This document shows positions 25,628-33,268 of a DNA stretch of 64,000 nt, in pieces. The stretch spans positions 1-64,000 of the forward strand of contig JACJXZ010000017.1 of the NCBI GenBank assembly GCA_020636375.1. Direction: 5' to 3'. The notes under the pieces are model-generated. The model was not told where the DNA came from. It was given only the letters and a program-made list of their open reading frames with translations, and did not search any database. Numbering within the stretch: position 1 is the first letter of the stretch; every line of letters starts with the position of its first letter. The translations under genes were made by a program, and so were the position numbers. Source of the stretch: Lewinellaceae bacterium (GTDB taxonomy: Bacteria > Bacteroidota > Bacteroidia > Chitinophagales > Saprospiraceae).

Positions 25628-27493
25628 CTACCCCAGCTTCGACAGGTCGGCCGGGAAGGAGCTGATGCCAGCGGCCTTGACCTTCTCGTGCAGTTGTTTG
25701 GCTTCCGCCAGAGAGCCGAAGGCGCCGAGGATAACCTTGTAAACCGTCTCACCGCCCAGCTGGTTGATGTTGACGATAACAGGTTGGTTGAACTGGCTTT
25801 GCAGTTTCTCCGCCTGGATCAGCACGTTGCCGTAATCTTTGTACACGCCGGCCTGCACGCCCCACCCGGCAGAAGGCTGCCGCTGGACGCTGAAGCGGAA
25901 CAGGCCCTGGCCGGAGGTGACCGTCTCTTCCACTTCTGCCGGCTCGGGCTGTTTCTCCCGGCGGCGCAGGGCTTCGGCCACAGCCCGGTCGGCATTGACG
26001 CGGCCGTATCCGTACTTGGGAGAATGGCCTCCGTTATATTCGGAAGGTGCGCCGATCTTGTCGGCAGTGGATTGAAGGATCTCTTTTACTTCGCGGGCAG
26101 TGAGGTCGGGGTTGGCGGTCAGGATGAGCGCACAAACGCCCGCTACCAGGGGGGTGGAGCTGGAGGTGCCGCCAAAATGCTTGTACAGCGGCCCGCGGTC
26201 CTGGCCGTCGCGGTAATATTTATATACGCCGGTTTCCCAGGAGATGCCTTCATCCCAGGAAGCCCGGGCAGCCAGGATGGGCCAGTCGCCGTTGGAGGGC
26301 GCCACCACGGCCACTTCCCGCCCTCGGTTGGAGTAGCTGGCGTAGGTGTCCTGGCTGGTAGACGCCCCCACTGCGATAACATCGGGATGGGCGGCGTAAA
26401 AATTGACGAAATCGAAATCGTCGTTTCCGGTGGCAAAGAGAATGACACACCCTTTGCCGTTGCGGCCTTTCGTCGCGGCGCGGGTGATGGCTTCCGATTT
26501 TATGGAACCCAGGCTAAAACTGGGATCCGTGGTGCCCCAGCTGCAGCTGATAATGTCCGCCCCGTTGTCGATGCAATAGTCGAACATCTGTTCGGTGGCC
26601 CGATTGCTGAAGGACGTTCCGCTGATGGGCATGAACATGGCGTTGGGAGCGGCGCCGACGATCCCGCGCCCGTTGGAGACGGCCAGGGCCACACTGGCGC
26701 AGGGCGTGCCGTGTGTAAAGCGCGGATCGCCCATGCTGAGGTTGGGCGATTGATTCCACAGGTCGAAGGGGCGGAAGACCTTGGTCCTAAGGTCGGGGTG
26801 GTTGATGTCAAAACCATTGTCGATAATGGCGATTACGACCCGCTCCGACCCCAGGGCGCCCAGCCGGCGCCAGGCGTCGGCCACTTTGGCGTCGGCACCC
26901 TGGCGGAGGCGGTAATTGGTCCCCGGCACATTTCCGTTATTGCGCAGGTGCCATTGCTGGCCGATCAGGTCATCGGTAGGTTCCCGGAATTCATACTCGT
27001 CCAGGATGGTGTCCAGGTCCGGTTCTGCCAACTTCACCAGGGAAATCTGCTGCAGCATATAGGCCACTTTGATCGGGTTGGGCGACCGGGGCGTCACCCG
27101 GGCAACGATGCGGTTGCTGCCCCGGCGTTCGACGACTTCCAAATGGTATTCCTCCAGCACAATGGCCTGTTCGCTTTCGCTGACCCCATCCTCAAAGGTG
27201 ATGTAAATGTCGCCGGTGGCGATCAGCGGCTTGTTGCTGCCCTCGGCGTAGTAGACATGCGTGCCAACCTCCACTTCATCCCGCTGGCGGACCTCATCCA
27301 GCTTGGAGTCGATATCTTCCCCCTCTTTCCGGAGGCTCACCACCTGGAAACCACCCAGGTTACTGCGGAGTTCAGACTCGACATAGTCCTCCTGATCCGA
27401 CGGTTTTTCCGTTGTGGTTTTCAGGCCTACCAACGAGTTGCTCTTTTTGAGGCTCAGTTCGCCCTTGCCGCTTTTTATGGTCAGTTTGCTCAT
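25628..27493 (-). CDS. Subtilisin-family (S8) protease with C-terminal SPOR domain
   Basis: 621 residues. Residues 1-200 are an N-terminal region with an inhibitor-like fold in its second half (ITFEDGVSESEQAIVLEEY). The peptidase domain has the catalytic Asp in IAIIDNGFDINHPDL (about 224), His in THGTPCASVAL (about 260), Asn region CSWGTTDP and Ser in FGGTSSSTPLVAG (about 442). Residues about 540-621 are a SPOR domain (VQAGVYKDYGNVLIQAEKL, VYKVILGAFGSLAEAKQL). No signal peptide is visible at this start and no better upstream start exists. A SPOR domain binds denuded peptidoglycan, so an N-terminal signal would be expected; export route unclear. A frame longer than the classical subtilase and an unusual fusion. 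Confidence 0.9.
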   Translation of the reverse strand: MSKLTIKSGKGELSLKKSNSLVGLKTTTEKPSDQEDYVESELRSNLGGFQVVSLRKEGEDIDSKLDEVRQRDEVEVGTHVYYAEGSNKPLIATGDIYITFEDGVSESEQAIVLEEYHLEVVERRGSNRIVARVTPRSPNPIKVAYMLQQISLVKLAEPDLDTILDEYEFREPTDDLIGQQWHLRNNGNVPGTNYRLRQGADAKVADAWRRLGALGSERVVIAIIDNGFDINHPDLRTKVFRPFDLWNQSPNLSMGDPRFTHGTPCASVALAVSNGRGIVGAAPNAMFMPISGTSFSNRATEQMFDYCIDNGADIISCSWGTTDPSFSLGSIKSEAITRAATKGRNGKGCVILFATGNDDFDFVNFYAAHPDVIAVGASTSQDTYASYSNRGREVAVVAPSNGDWPILAARASWDEGISWETGVYKYYRDGQDRGPLYKHFGGTSSSTPLVAGVCALILTANPDLTAREVKEILQSTADKIGAPSEYNGGHSPKYGYGRVNADRAVAEALRRREKQPEPAEVEETVTSGQGLFRFSVQRQPSAGWGVQAGVYKDYGNVLIQAEKLQSQFNQPVIVNINQLGGETVYKVILGAFGSLAEAKQLHEKVKAAGISSFPADLSKLG

Positions 27494-27593
27494 GTGGCTG
27501 CTTTAGGTGGATGATTTTTTTCCGGTTAAATATACAAAATGCCTGAGAAGCTGTTTGAATGTGGAGAAAATATACTTCTTTATCCCTATACAA

Positions 27594-27635
27594 CGAAAAA
27601 GGCCGGGCGGCGGTATGCCCGCCCGGCCTTTTTCG
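27594..27635 (-). terminator. Rho-independent terminator
   Basis: A 16-bp perfect stem CGAAAAAGGCCGGGCG with its complement, symmetric A and T runs and a 10-nt loop. It lies downstream of the sigma-factor gene (27880-28407) on the minus strand and could act in both directions. Confidence 0.8.
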
Positions 27636-27717
27636 TTCATCCACCAAACAGGATAGATGAAATGAAAACTCTTATGAAAGACATGACGCATTCAGGAAGG
27701 GTACACACCAACCTACC

Positions 27718-27878
27718 TCCCCAATCCTGTCTACCTTCAAGCCCCTGCCACAGCAACCTGACTCCCTAAATCCTGTCAATCTTGTCAATCCTGTCTACAA
27801 AAGCATCCAGCCTGCCAAACCTGTAAATCCTGTCTACCTTCAACCCCTGACGCCCCAATCCCGTCAATCCTGTCTGGT
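27718..27878. repeat. Degenerate CCTGTCAAT repeat region
   Basis: About eight scattered copies of AATCCTGTCNA with CTTCAANCCCCTG spacers. On the minus strand the motif is ACAGGATT, the same family as at 12293-12353. The region lies between the sigma-factor stop and its terminator. Confidence 0.7.
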
Positions 27879-27879
27879 T

Positions 27880-28407
27880 TCAAGCTCTCCGCTCCTTCTG
27901 TGCATCCTTGTACATCTTCTGTAACTTCTTGCGGGCGAAGAAGATGCGGCTCTTAATGGTGCCGAGGGGAGAACCCAACTGCTCAGCGATCTCGTCATAC
28001 TTGAATCCCTGGTAAGCCATCAGGAAGGGGCGGCGGAAATCATCGGGCAGGGTGTTGACCATTTTCATCAGCTCGTTGTAGGCGACGTTCGTTTCCCCGT
28101 CATTTTCGACGAGCTTGTCGCCGGAGTTGATGTAATAGTTGTTCGGCGTCTGGTCGATGATCATATTGCGGCGCACCTTCTTGCGGTAGTTGTTGATGAA
28201 GATGTTGCGCATGATGGTCACCGCCCAGGCTTTGAAGTTGGTGCCCTGCCGGTACTTATCCGCGTTGGTGATGATCCTCAGTGCCGTGTCCTGGTAAAGG
28301 TCTTCGGCGTCGACGGTATTGCCGGTCAACTTGAGGGAGAAGGCTCTCAGTGAACCACTGATGTTGTCCAGTTGTTCCTGAATCTGATTCTGAATTGCAT
28401 ATATCAT
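27880..28407 (-). CDS. ECF-type RNA polymerase sigma factor
   Basis: 175 residues. Region 2 (about 15-85) has AEDLYQDTALRI and F-K-A-W-A-V-T-I-M-R-N-I-F-I-N-N-Y-R-K, which contacts the -10 element. Region 4 (about 115-170) has L-P-D-D-F-R-R-P-F-L-M and the HTH YDEIAEQLGSPLGTIKSRIFFARKKL. No anti-sigma gene is adjacent, so it may be one of the abundant, constitutively acting Bacteroidota ECF factors. It is preceded by a textbook housekeeping promoter. Confidence 0.94.
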   Translation of the reverse strand: MIYAIQNQIQEQLDNISGSLRAFSLKLTGNTVDAEDLYQDTALRIITNADKYRQGTNFKAWAVTIMRNIFINNYRKKVRRNMIIDQTPNNYYINSGDKLVENDGETNVAYNELMKMVNTLPDDFRRPFLMAYQGFKYDEIAEQLGSPLGTIKSRIFFARKKLQKMYKDAQKERRA

Positions 28408-28457
28408 ATTAGCCGGTGATTTGTGAATTTGTCCGATGGTTTTGTAATTATTATTTA

Positions 28458-28488
28458 CAAATCTACAGTTTGAACATCAATTTTGCAA
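28458..28488 (-). promoter_or_regulatory. Promoter of the ECF sigma gene
   Basis: Minus strand TTG (28486-28488), a 20-nt spacer, TAGATTTG (28458-28465). Leader about 45 nt. Confidence 0.65.
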
Positions 28489-28683
28489 AAAAAATTTCCT
28501 ATTTAGACTTGTTATTGTCGCAACGGGAACCTTTTTACACTTCAATGGCATTTCTGGCCCGATAAACGTTAAAAAAATTAACATACTTAAACTAAGTTTT
28601 AATTCATTTGTACTTATTGTAAGCTGGTTATCGAGTATTTGTCCAATTTTATCGTTTTTTTTTGGAAAAGCAGGATAGCTAAA

Positions 28684-29208
28684 ATGGATATGGATGTGGT
28701 AAAACAGAACACCTCAACAATTTTTTTACAGCAGAACATCCGCCTTTTGCGGAAGCGGCTTAAACTCAGCCAGGAAGAACTCGCCAACCGCGTTGGGCTC
28801 AATCGCGGGAATATTGCTTCCTACGAAAACGGCACCGCCGAACCCAAGATTTGCAATCTGCTCAAGATCGCCAACCTGTTCGGCATTTCCATCATTGACA
28901 TCACCCAGAAAGACCTTTCCCGGAAGAACGCGCTGGCCGAAGCCAACAGCACCTACCAGAGCCTGTCTTCCAACGAGCTGGAGCTGATGGAGCAGTTCCT
29001 GCGCCGGGCAGAAGAACTGGAAAAGGTATTCCAGAGCATCCACACCTGCTTTCTTTTTAAAGCAAAATCAATGGATGAGGATATTAAAGACTCCAAAGAA
29101 ATGCAAATGGTTGCCATGAAATTCGAAGAATTGTTCGACACCTGCCAGGAACTCATGCACAACCACCGCGCCCTCATCGATTTCGTCAATTGCCGCTTTG
29201 GGCAATGA
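28684..29208 (+). CDS. XRE-family transcriptional regulator
   Basis: 174 residues from ATG 28684; the frame opens at 28639 but the first in-context Met follows AAA at 28684, with a second Met two codons later. Residues about 15-70 are a Cro/C1-type helix-turn-helix: LRKRLKLSQEELANRVGLNRGNIASYENG. The C-terminal 100 residues are a predicted helical/coiled-coil region with many Glu/Leu, probably for dimerisation. It is divergent from the ECF sigma gene across a 276-bp AT-rich region. Target unknown. Confidence 0.9.
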   Translation: MDMDVVKQNTSTIFLQQNIRLLRKRLKLSQEELANRVGLNRGNIASYENGTAEPKICNLLKIANLFGISIIDITQKDLSRKNALAEANSTYQSLSSNELELMEQFLRRAEELEKVFQSIHTCFLFKAKSMDEDIKDSKEMQMVAMKFEELFDTCQELMHNHRALIDFVNCRFGQ

Positions 29209-29575
29209 CTTTCCTGAACCTTAATTTCAACCAACAGGCACTAATTAAGACCGTAGAATCACATTCGGTCACTTTCAAGTAAGTGGACACAATTAGCGTA
29301 GCAATATAGCCATATAACCATTGCCCCAGGAATAGAGCTGCCAAGCCACGCTCCCGAAGCACCATTAGTTACCATAAATGTGTCCAAACTACTTAGCCTG
29401 CCTGCGGGAAGCTTTTTTCGCCCCGGCAAAAACCTGCCGCTTCATATAACTTTTTCCCCCATTCGTCGTACAACAGAAAAGAACCGGCAGCCCTGCCATC
29501 CGGCGGCTTTCCGGAAAACGACCGCCTGTCAGGCAGCGGATAATTCCGCCGGCAAGCGCTAAAAAATACGATCCC
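29209..29575. other. Intergenic with repeat fragments
   Basis: Contains a CAATATAGCCATATAAC piece (29302-29323) and an ATAAATGTGTCCAAACTAC motif near 29366-29386 that recurs almost identically at 32800-32818. No gene seen. Confidence 0.6.
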
Positions 29576-30412
29576 ATGAAGTATCTGACGACCCTGGCCG
29601 TGGCCTGCCTGCCCTTCCTGCTGTCGGCCGCCCACAGCACGCCTCCCGGATTTCTGGAGGGGTCCCCTCCCGAAGCGCAACGGATGGCCGCCCGGGAAGG
29701 TAAACTGTACTTTATCTTCTTTGCCGCCGATTGGTGTATGCCCAGCCAGTGGATGGAGGAGCAAACCTTCAGGGATGAAACGCTCGCCGCCTTCCTGGAG
29801 AAAAATTATCTGGCCCTGCGCGCCGACGTCGACCTGCCGGAAGGGAAATCATTAAAAGAGCGGTACGCGGTTCGCATTCTGCCCTCCGTCCTGGTATTCA
29901 GCGCCCGCGGACAACTGCTCGGCAGCCACGAAGGCGCTATAGGGCCGGAAGCCCTGCAGGAGCAGCTAAAGGCCTACCCCATCCCGGATAACCGCCGACA
30001 GTTTGCTGGAGGAAAGGATATCCTGGACAGCCCCCGCCCTGTTTTCGCCCTGTCGCGCCCGGCCCTGATCCCGGACGCCGCGGCCGGAACGCCAGCGGCC
30101 GCCCTTTCTGCCAGGCCCTCCCGCCCAGCTCTGTTTTCGACAGCAGCTTCGCCCTCCCGCCCTTCCGTCCCGCCTTCCCAATTTACCATTCAGGTGGGCG
30201 TATTCTCTTCCTACAGTAACGCCGTCCGTCACTGCGCCGCGCTGGAGGACAGCGTAAAGCTCAGGACGGAAATCTCTCCCTGCCAGCTCAACGGACAGAA
30301 CCGCTACAAGGTATTCCTCGGCCTGTTTGGCAGCCAGGAGGAAGCAGAGGGCTGCCTGGAGAGGGTGCGCAGGAATGGTATCGACGGGTTTGTGAAGATC
30401 GCTGGGCACTAA
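29576..30412 (+). CDS. Exported thioredoxin-like protein with SPOR domain
   Basis: 278 residues. Signal peptide 1-19 ends SAAHS. Residues about 30-135 are a thioredoxin fold of the DUF255/Thioredoxin_7 kind: LYFIFFAADWCMPSQWMEEQTF, then YAVRILPSVLVFSARG with the cis-Pro. The active site is C-x-x-S (CMPS), lacking the second Cys. A Pro/Ala/Ser-rich linker (about 150-200) follows. Residues about 203-278 are a SPOR domain (FTIQVGVFSSYSNAVRH, RYKVFLGLFGSQEEAEG). It is probably a periplasmic protein held at peptidoglycan division sites. A CxxS site favours isomerase-like or mixed-disulfide roles over net reduction. Confidence 0.88.
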   Translation: MKYLTTLAVACLPFLLSAAHSTPPGFLEGSPPEAQRMAAREGKLYFIFFAADWCMPSQWMEEQTFRDETLAAFLEKNYLALRADVDLPEGKSLKERYAVRILPSVLVFSARGQLLGSHEGAIGPEALQEQLKAYPIPDNRRQFAGGKDILDSPRPVFALSRPALIPDAAAGTPAAALSARPSRPALFSTAASPSRPSVPPSQFTIQVGVFSSYSNAVRHCAALEDSVKLRTEISPCQLNGQNRYKVFLGLFGSQEEAEGCLERVRRNGIDGFVKIAGH

Positions 30413-30417
30413 TTCAT

Positions 30418-32349
30418 TCAACTACCCCGCAACAGCTTCTTCACTACCACGCCCGCTGACGTCCTCAGGTGCAGGTAGTACAACCCCACTTCCGGCAGCT
30501 GAAAGCGCAGGACATTGCCTCTCCATTCCCGGGCCACTTCGCCCCGCGCATTGTACAACACCGCGCCCCACAGCGTAATTCCTTCGGCCGGCCGCACCTG
30601 AACCCAGCCCCCATGGCTCGGGTTGGGAAATACCCGTACCTGATCGGACAGCGTTTCTGAAACGGCGCTTACTGAAGGGAACTCGACATCCGCAAGCACG
30701 TGTTCGGCCAGCAGCACGGGGGCGTTGTCCATGCTGTTGAACATGTGCCGGAAGGTGTCGATCTGCGGAGTGCTTTCCGCGAATATGGGCGCCAGCCAGC
30801 GGGGCGGCAGGGAATGGTAATAGGCGCGGGCCGTGGCCTCCACCCGCCCTTCGTAACCCAGGGTGGGGATGTGGAATTCCAGGATATCGCCGCCGGAGCC
30901 TTCTTCGCCGCCGTCATAGTTGAAGTTCTCATCCGAGAGGGCGCGGCCGACGATGCGGGTGGTGTCGTAGGCCGGGTCGTCGGTGCGGAAACCGCGGGGC
31001 GGCAGCCGGTTATCCTTGAGCATGCGCTCGGCGTGTTCCAGGACGACGGTGAAGGCGCCGGTATCGTCGCCGGCGGCCATTTCATAAATCTGCACCTGGT
31101 CCGGGCGGTTGATGACGGCGTAGTGAGGCTCTACCCCGGCATCTTCGTCGACAAGTTCGTAATTTTCGTTCATACGGCCCGAGTGGAAGAGGGTGTCCCC
31201 CGTTTCGGCAACCGCCACAAATTCGATAAACAGGCGGCGGCTGGGATAACCGGAGGGCAGTTTGTGCCCTGCCCGGTTAGTGAGCTTAAGCCGGAAATAG
31301 GCGGTGTCTTCTTCCACGCCCATCCACTCCAGGCTGGAGGAGAGCGACCGGTTCTGCAGCATATTGAAGGTAGCCTCGATGGTGGCGTCAAAATGCTCCG
31401 GCAGGGCGTCGATGCCGAGTTCCTGCCGGTACTCCTTCATCAGTTGCAGCATGAAGGTATTGGCGCCGGCCAGCTCGTGCAGGCCATAGGGCGAACGGCC
31501 TTCGAGGAAGAGGTAGTTGGCCGAGATGACGATGGGCTCTTCCAGCCGGGGCATATGGCAGCCCTGGCAGCTCTGTTCCTGCTCGTAGGCCGAGTTGAGC
31601 CATTCGTGGTAGGTAGCCTGTTCGACGAAGGTCTTTCCGAGCAACTCGCCGTTCGTCCCGATGGGTTCGGTGAGCAGCGTATGACAGGGCGCACAGATGC
31701 CGGCGTCGGTGACGTGGTCGCCGAACAGGGGCTCCAGGCCCACAAATTCGGCCATGGGCGGAGCAAAGGGCAGGAAATAGGGCCCGTAAACTACCCGGTT
31801 GGTGTCGAAGTTGATGTTGCCGGAGTGGGTCTGGCCCAGTTGCTCGGCGCTGATCTTGTGGCAGGTCGTGCAGGAGACGCCGTCCAGGCCGATGGTGTCC
31901 GCCAGCAGGTCTTCCATGGTATATTTCTCGTGCCCGCGCAGCAGGGCGGTGTAATGGCCGTTGGGAGCGTGGCAGGAAGTACATTTCGTTTCGATGGCAT
32001 CGTGGAACTCGGGGGGCGTCACCAGGATTTCGTGGCTTACCTTGGCGCGCCAGAAGGGATCTTTGGCAGCATTGGCCATCATGGTGGCGCGCCAGTCGTC
32101 CTGAATGTTGACATCGTTCCCGAAGAAGTCGACCATGGCGTAACCGTTGGTATCGAAACCGTGGCAGCCTTCACAATGCACTGCCGTAGGGAAGATAATG
32201 CTGGAATCGATAGGCCCCTGCAGGATTTGCCGCAAAAGAGCGCGCTCGGCTTCGGTATGGAAGGCCCGGACGTCGTTGTCAATAGGGAGGAGCGTGACAG
32301 AGAGCACGATGAGCCCGATGAGGGCGCCGAAGATGAGTTGCCTGTTCAT
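30418..32349 (-). CDS. Pentaheme c-type cytochrome with T9SS sorting domain
   Basis: 643 residues. An N-terminal hydrophobic segment (about 5-22) serves as signal. Five CxxCH haem sites are visible: CEGCH, CTSCH, CTTCH, CAPCH and CQGCH, all in the first 290 residues. Residues about 330-560 form a beta-rich domain without haem sites (NRAGHKLPSGYPSRRLFIEF resembles the multihaem-cytochrome partner domains). The last about 80 residues are a type A T9SS sorting domain (VRVFPNPSHGGWVQV ... GLYYLHLRTSAG). It would be exported to the outer surface and could carry electrons outward. The stop lies 5 bp from the convergent thioredoxin-like gene. Confidence 0.9.
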   Translation of the reverse strand: MNRQLIFGALIGLIVLSVTLLPIDNDVRAFHTEAERALLRQILQGPIDSSIIFPTAVHCEGCHGFDTNGYAMVDFFGNDVNIQDDWRATMMANAAKDPFWRAKVSHEILVTPPEFHDAIETKCTSCHAPNGHYTALLRGHEKYTMEDLLADTIGLDGVSCTTCHKISAEQLGQTHSGNINFDTNRVVYGPYFLPFAPPMAEFVGLEPLFGDHVTDAGICAPCHTLLTEPIGTNGELLGKTFVEQATYHEWLNSAYEQEQSCQGCHMPRLEEPIVISANYLFLEGRSPYGLHELAGANTFMLQLMKEYRQELGIDALPEHFDATIEATFNMLQNRSLSSSLEWMGVEEDTAYFRLKLTNRAGHKLPSGYPSRRLFIEFVAVAETGDTLFHSGRMNENYELVDEDAGVEPHYAVINRPDQVQIYEMAAGDDTGAFTVVLEHAERMLKDNRLPPRGFRTDDPAYDTTRIVGRALSDENFNYDGGEEGSGGDILEFHIPTLGYEGRVEATARAYYHSLPPRWLAPIFAESTPQIDTFRHMFNSMDNAPVLLAEHVLADVEFPSVSAVSETLSDQVRVFPNPSHGGWVQVRPAEGITLWGAVLYNARGEVAREWRGNVLRFQLPEVGLYYLHLRTSAGVVVKKLLRGS

Positions 32350-32522
32350 TGATTTGTTGTCGGTTCCCCCCGGCTTTGCCCGGGGTAAAGTTGGTTGACG
32401 GTTGTGACTAACTGGTGCTTTGATTTCGAAATTGCGGACACTGTAGGTTGTGATACCTCACGCAGCCTCCGTCGGCCATAGCCTTTGGCGGCGGCCGTGG
32501 CGCGAAGCTTGCCCGGCTGCAC

Positions 32523-32693
32523 ACTACTGGACAAAATGGTTTTGGACACAGAGCACACCGAGTCCAACACAGAGATACGCAAAGTTTTCCGTTGATAATC
32601 AAGCCTCTGTGTGGCTCTGTGTCTTCCCTGCCTGCAAGGCCGCGCCTCGCGGCAGGCAGGTCGGCGTACTCTGTGTCCAAAAAATGTCCAGCA
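32523..32693. repeat. Element with terminal inverted repeats, family P3
   Basis: The ends carry the perfect 14-bp inverted repeat TTTTGGACACAGAG (32540-32553) and CTCTGTGTCCAAAA (32669-32682). Outside them a further inverted pair is ACTACTGGACA / TGTCCAGCAGT. Inside are CACAGAG and CTCTGTG runs plus a GGCAGGCAGG palindrome. A related end is found at 58139-58178. Non-coding, about 170 bp, MITE-like. Confidence 0.75.
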
Positions 32694-32817
32694 GTATGGC
32701 CCGGCTAACGGGACAGAGCGCAAGGAATTGAGGCACAAATGTTTGAGCGCGACGGAGGCTGCGCCTTCGCATAAAATTTCACCTTGCACAGGGTGTGCAA
32801 TAAATGTGTCCAACTAC

Positions 32818-33132
32818 TTAGCTGTGCACCCCGTACTCTTCCTGCCAGTCGAGCATGCCGCCCAGCAGGTTTCGGACCACCTTGAAGCCGGCCCGTTCCA
32901 TCAGTTCCTTAGCCACGCCGCTGCGGTTGCCGGAGCGGCAGTAGAGGATGATTTCGTCTTCGGCATGGGGCCGGAGAGCGTCGATCTTAGTCGGCAGCGT
33001 CCCCAATGGGATCAATTGCCCCCCGACGTTGAATTCCTGGTGTTCATAGGGCTCCCGCACGTCGATGAGCAGGAAGTCGTCTCCCCGCTCTATCTTCTCT
33101 TTGAGCTCTTTTACGTTGATATCTTTGGCCAT
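32818..33132 (-). CDS. Rhodanese-like single-domain sulfurtransferase
   Basis: 104 residues, a single rhodanese domain. It has FLLIDVREPYEH (CDC25-like DVRE), IPLGTLP and the active-site loop YCRSGNRSG with the catalytic Cys, followed by LLGGMLDW. No signal peptide, so cytoplasmic. It would carry sulfane sulfur as a persulfide on the Cys. A strong promoter lies just upstream. Confidence 0.93.
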   Translation of the reverse strand: MAKDINVKELKEKIERGDDFLLIDVREPYEHQEFNVGGQLIPLGTLPTKIDALRPHAEDEIILYCRSGNRSGVAKELMERAGFKVVRNLLGGMLDWQEEYGVHS

Positions 33133-33148
33133 TGAGTTCTTTTTGATG

Positions 33149-33179
33149 CAAAAGTACGAGGATAGGCACTAAATGGCAA
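33149..33179 (-). promoter_or_regulatory. Promoter of the rhodanese gene
   Basis: Minus strand TTG (33177-33179), 20-nt spacer, TACTTTTG (33149-33156); leader about 15-20 nt. Confidence 0.65.
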
Positions 33180-33236
33180 CTGTTTGGTAAGGAATGATGG
33201 AATGAATGGCAGGGAATGAACCGGCGAATTCCCTCT

Positions 33237-33268
33237 CCTTCATTCCTTCATTCCTTCATTCCTTCATT
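33237..33268. repeat. Period-8 repeat (CATTCCTT)n overlapping a stop codon
   Basis: Four units of CATTCCTT. Its right end provides the last codons (Met-Lys-Glu) and the stop of the T9SS cargo gene at 33256. Confidence 0.8.

Noticed and set aside
25604..27514. 636-residue plus-strand open frame
   Set aside because: Antisense to the SPOR-tailed subtilase, whose catalytic triad is clear.
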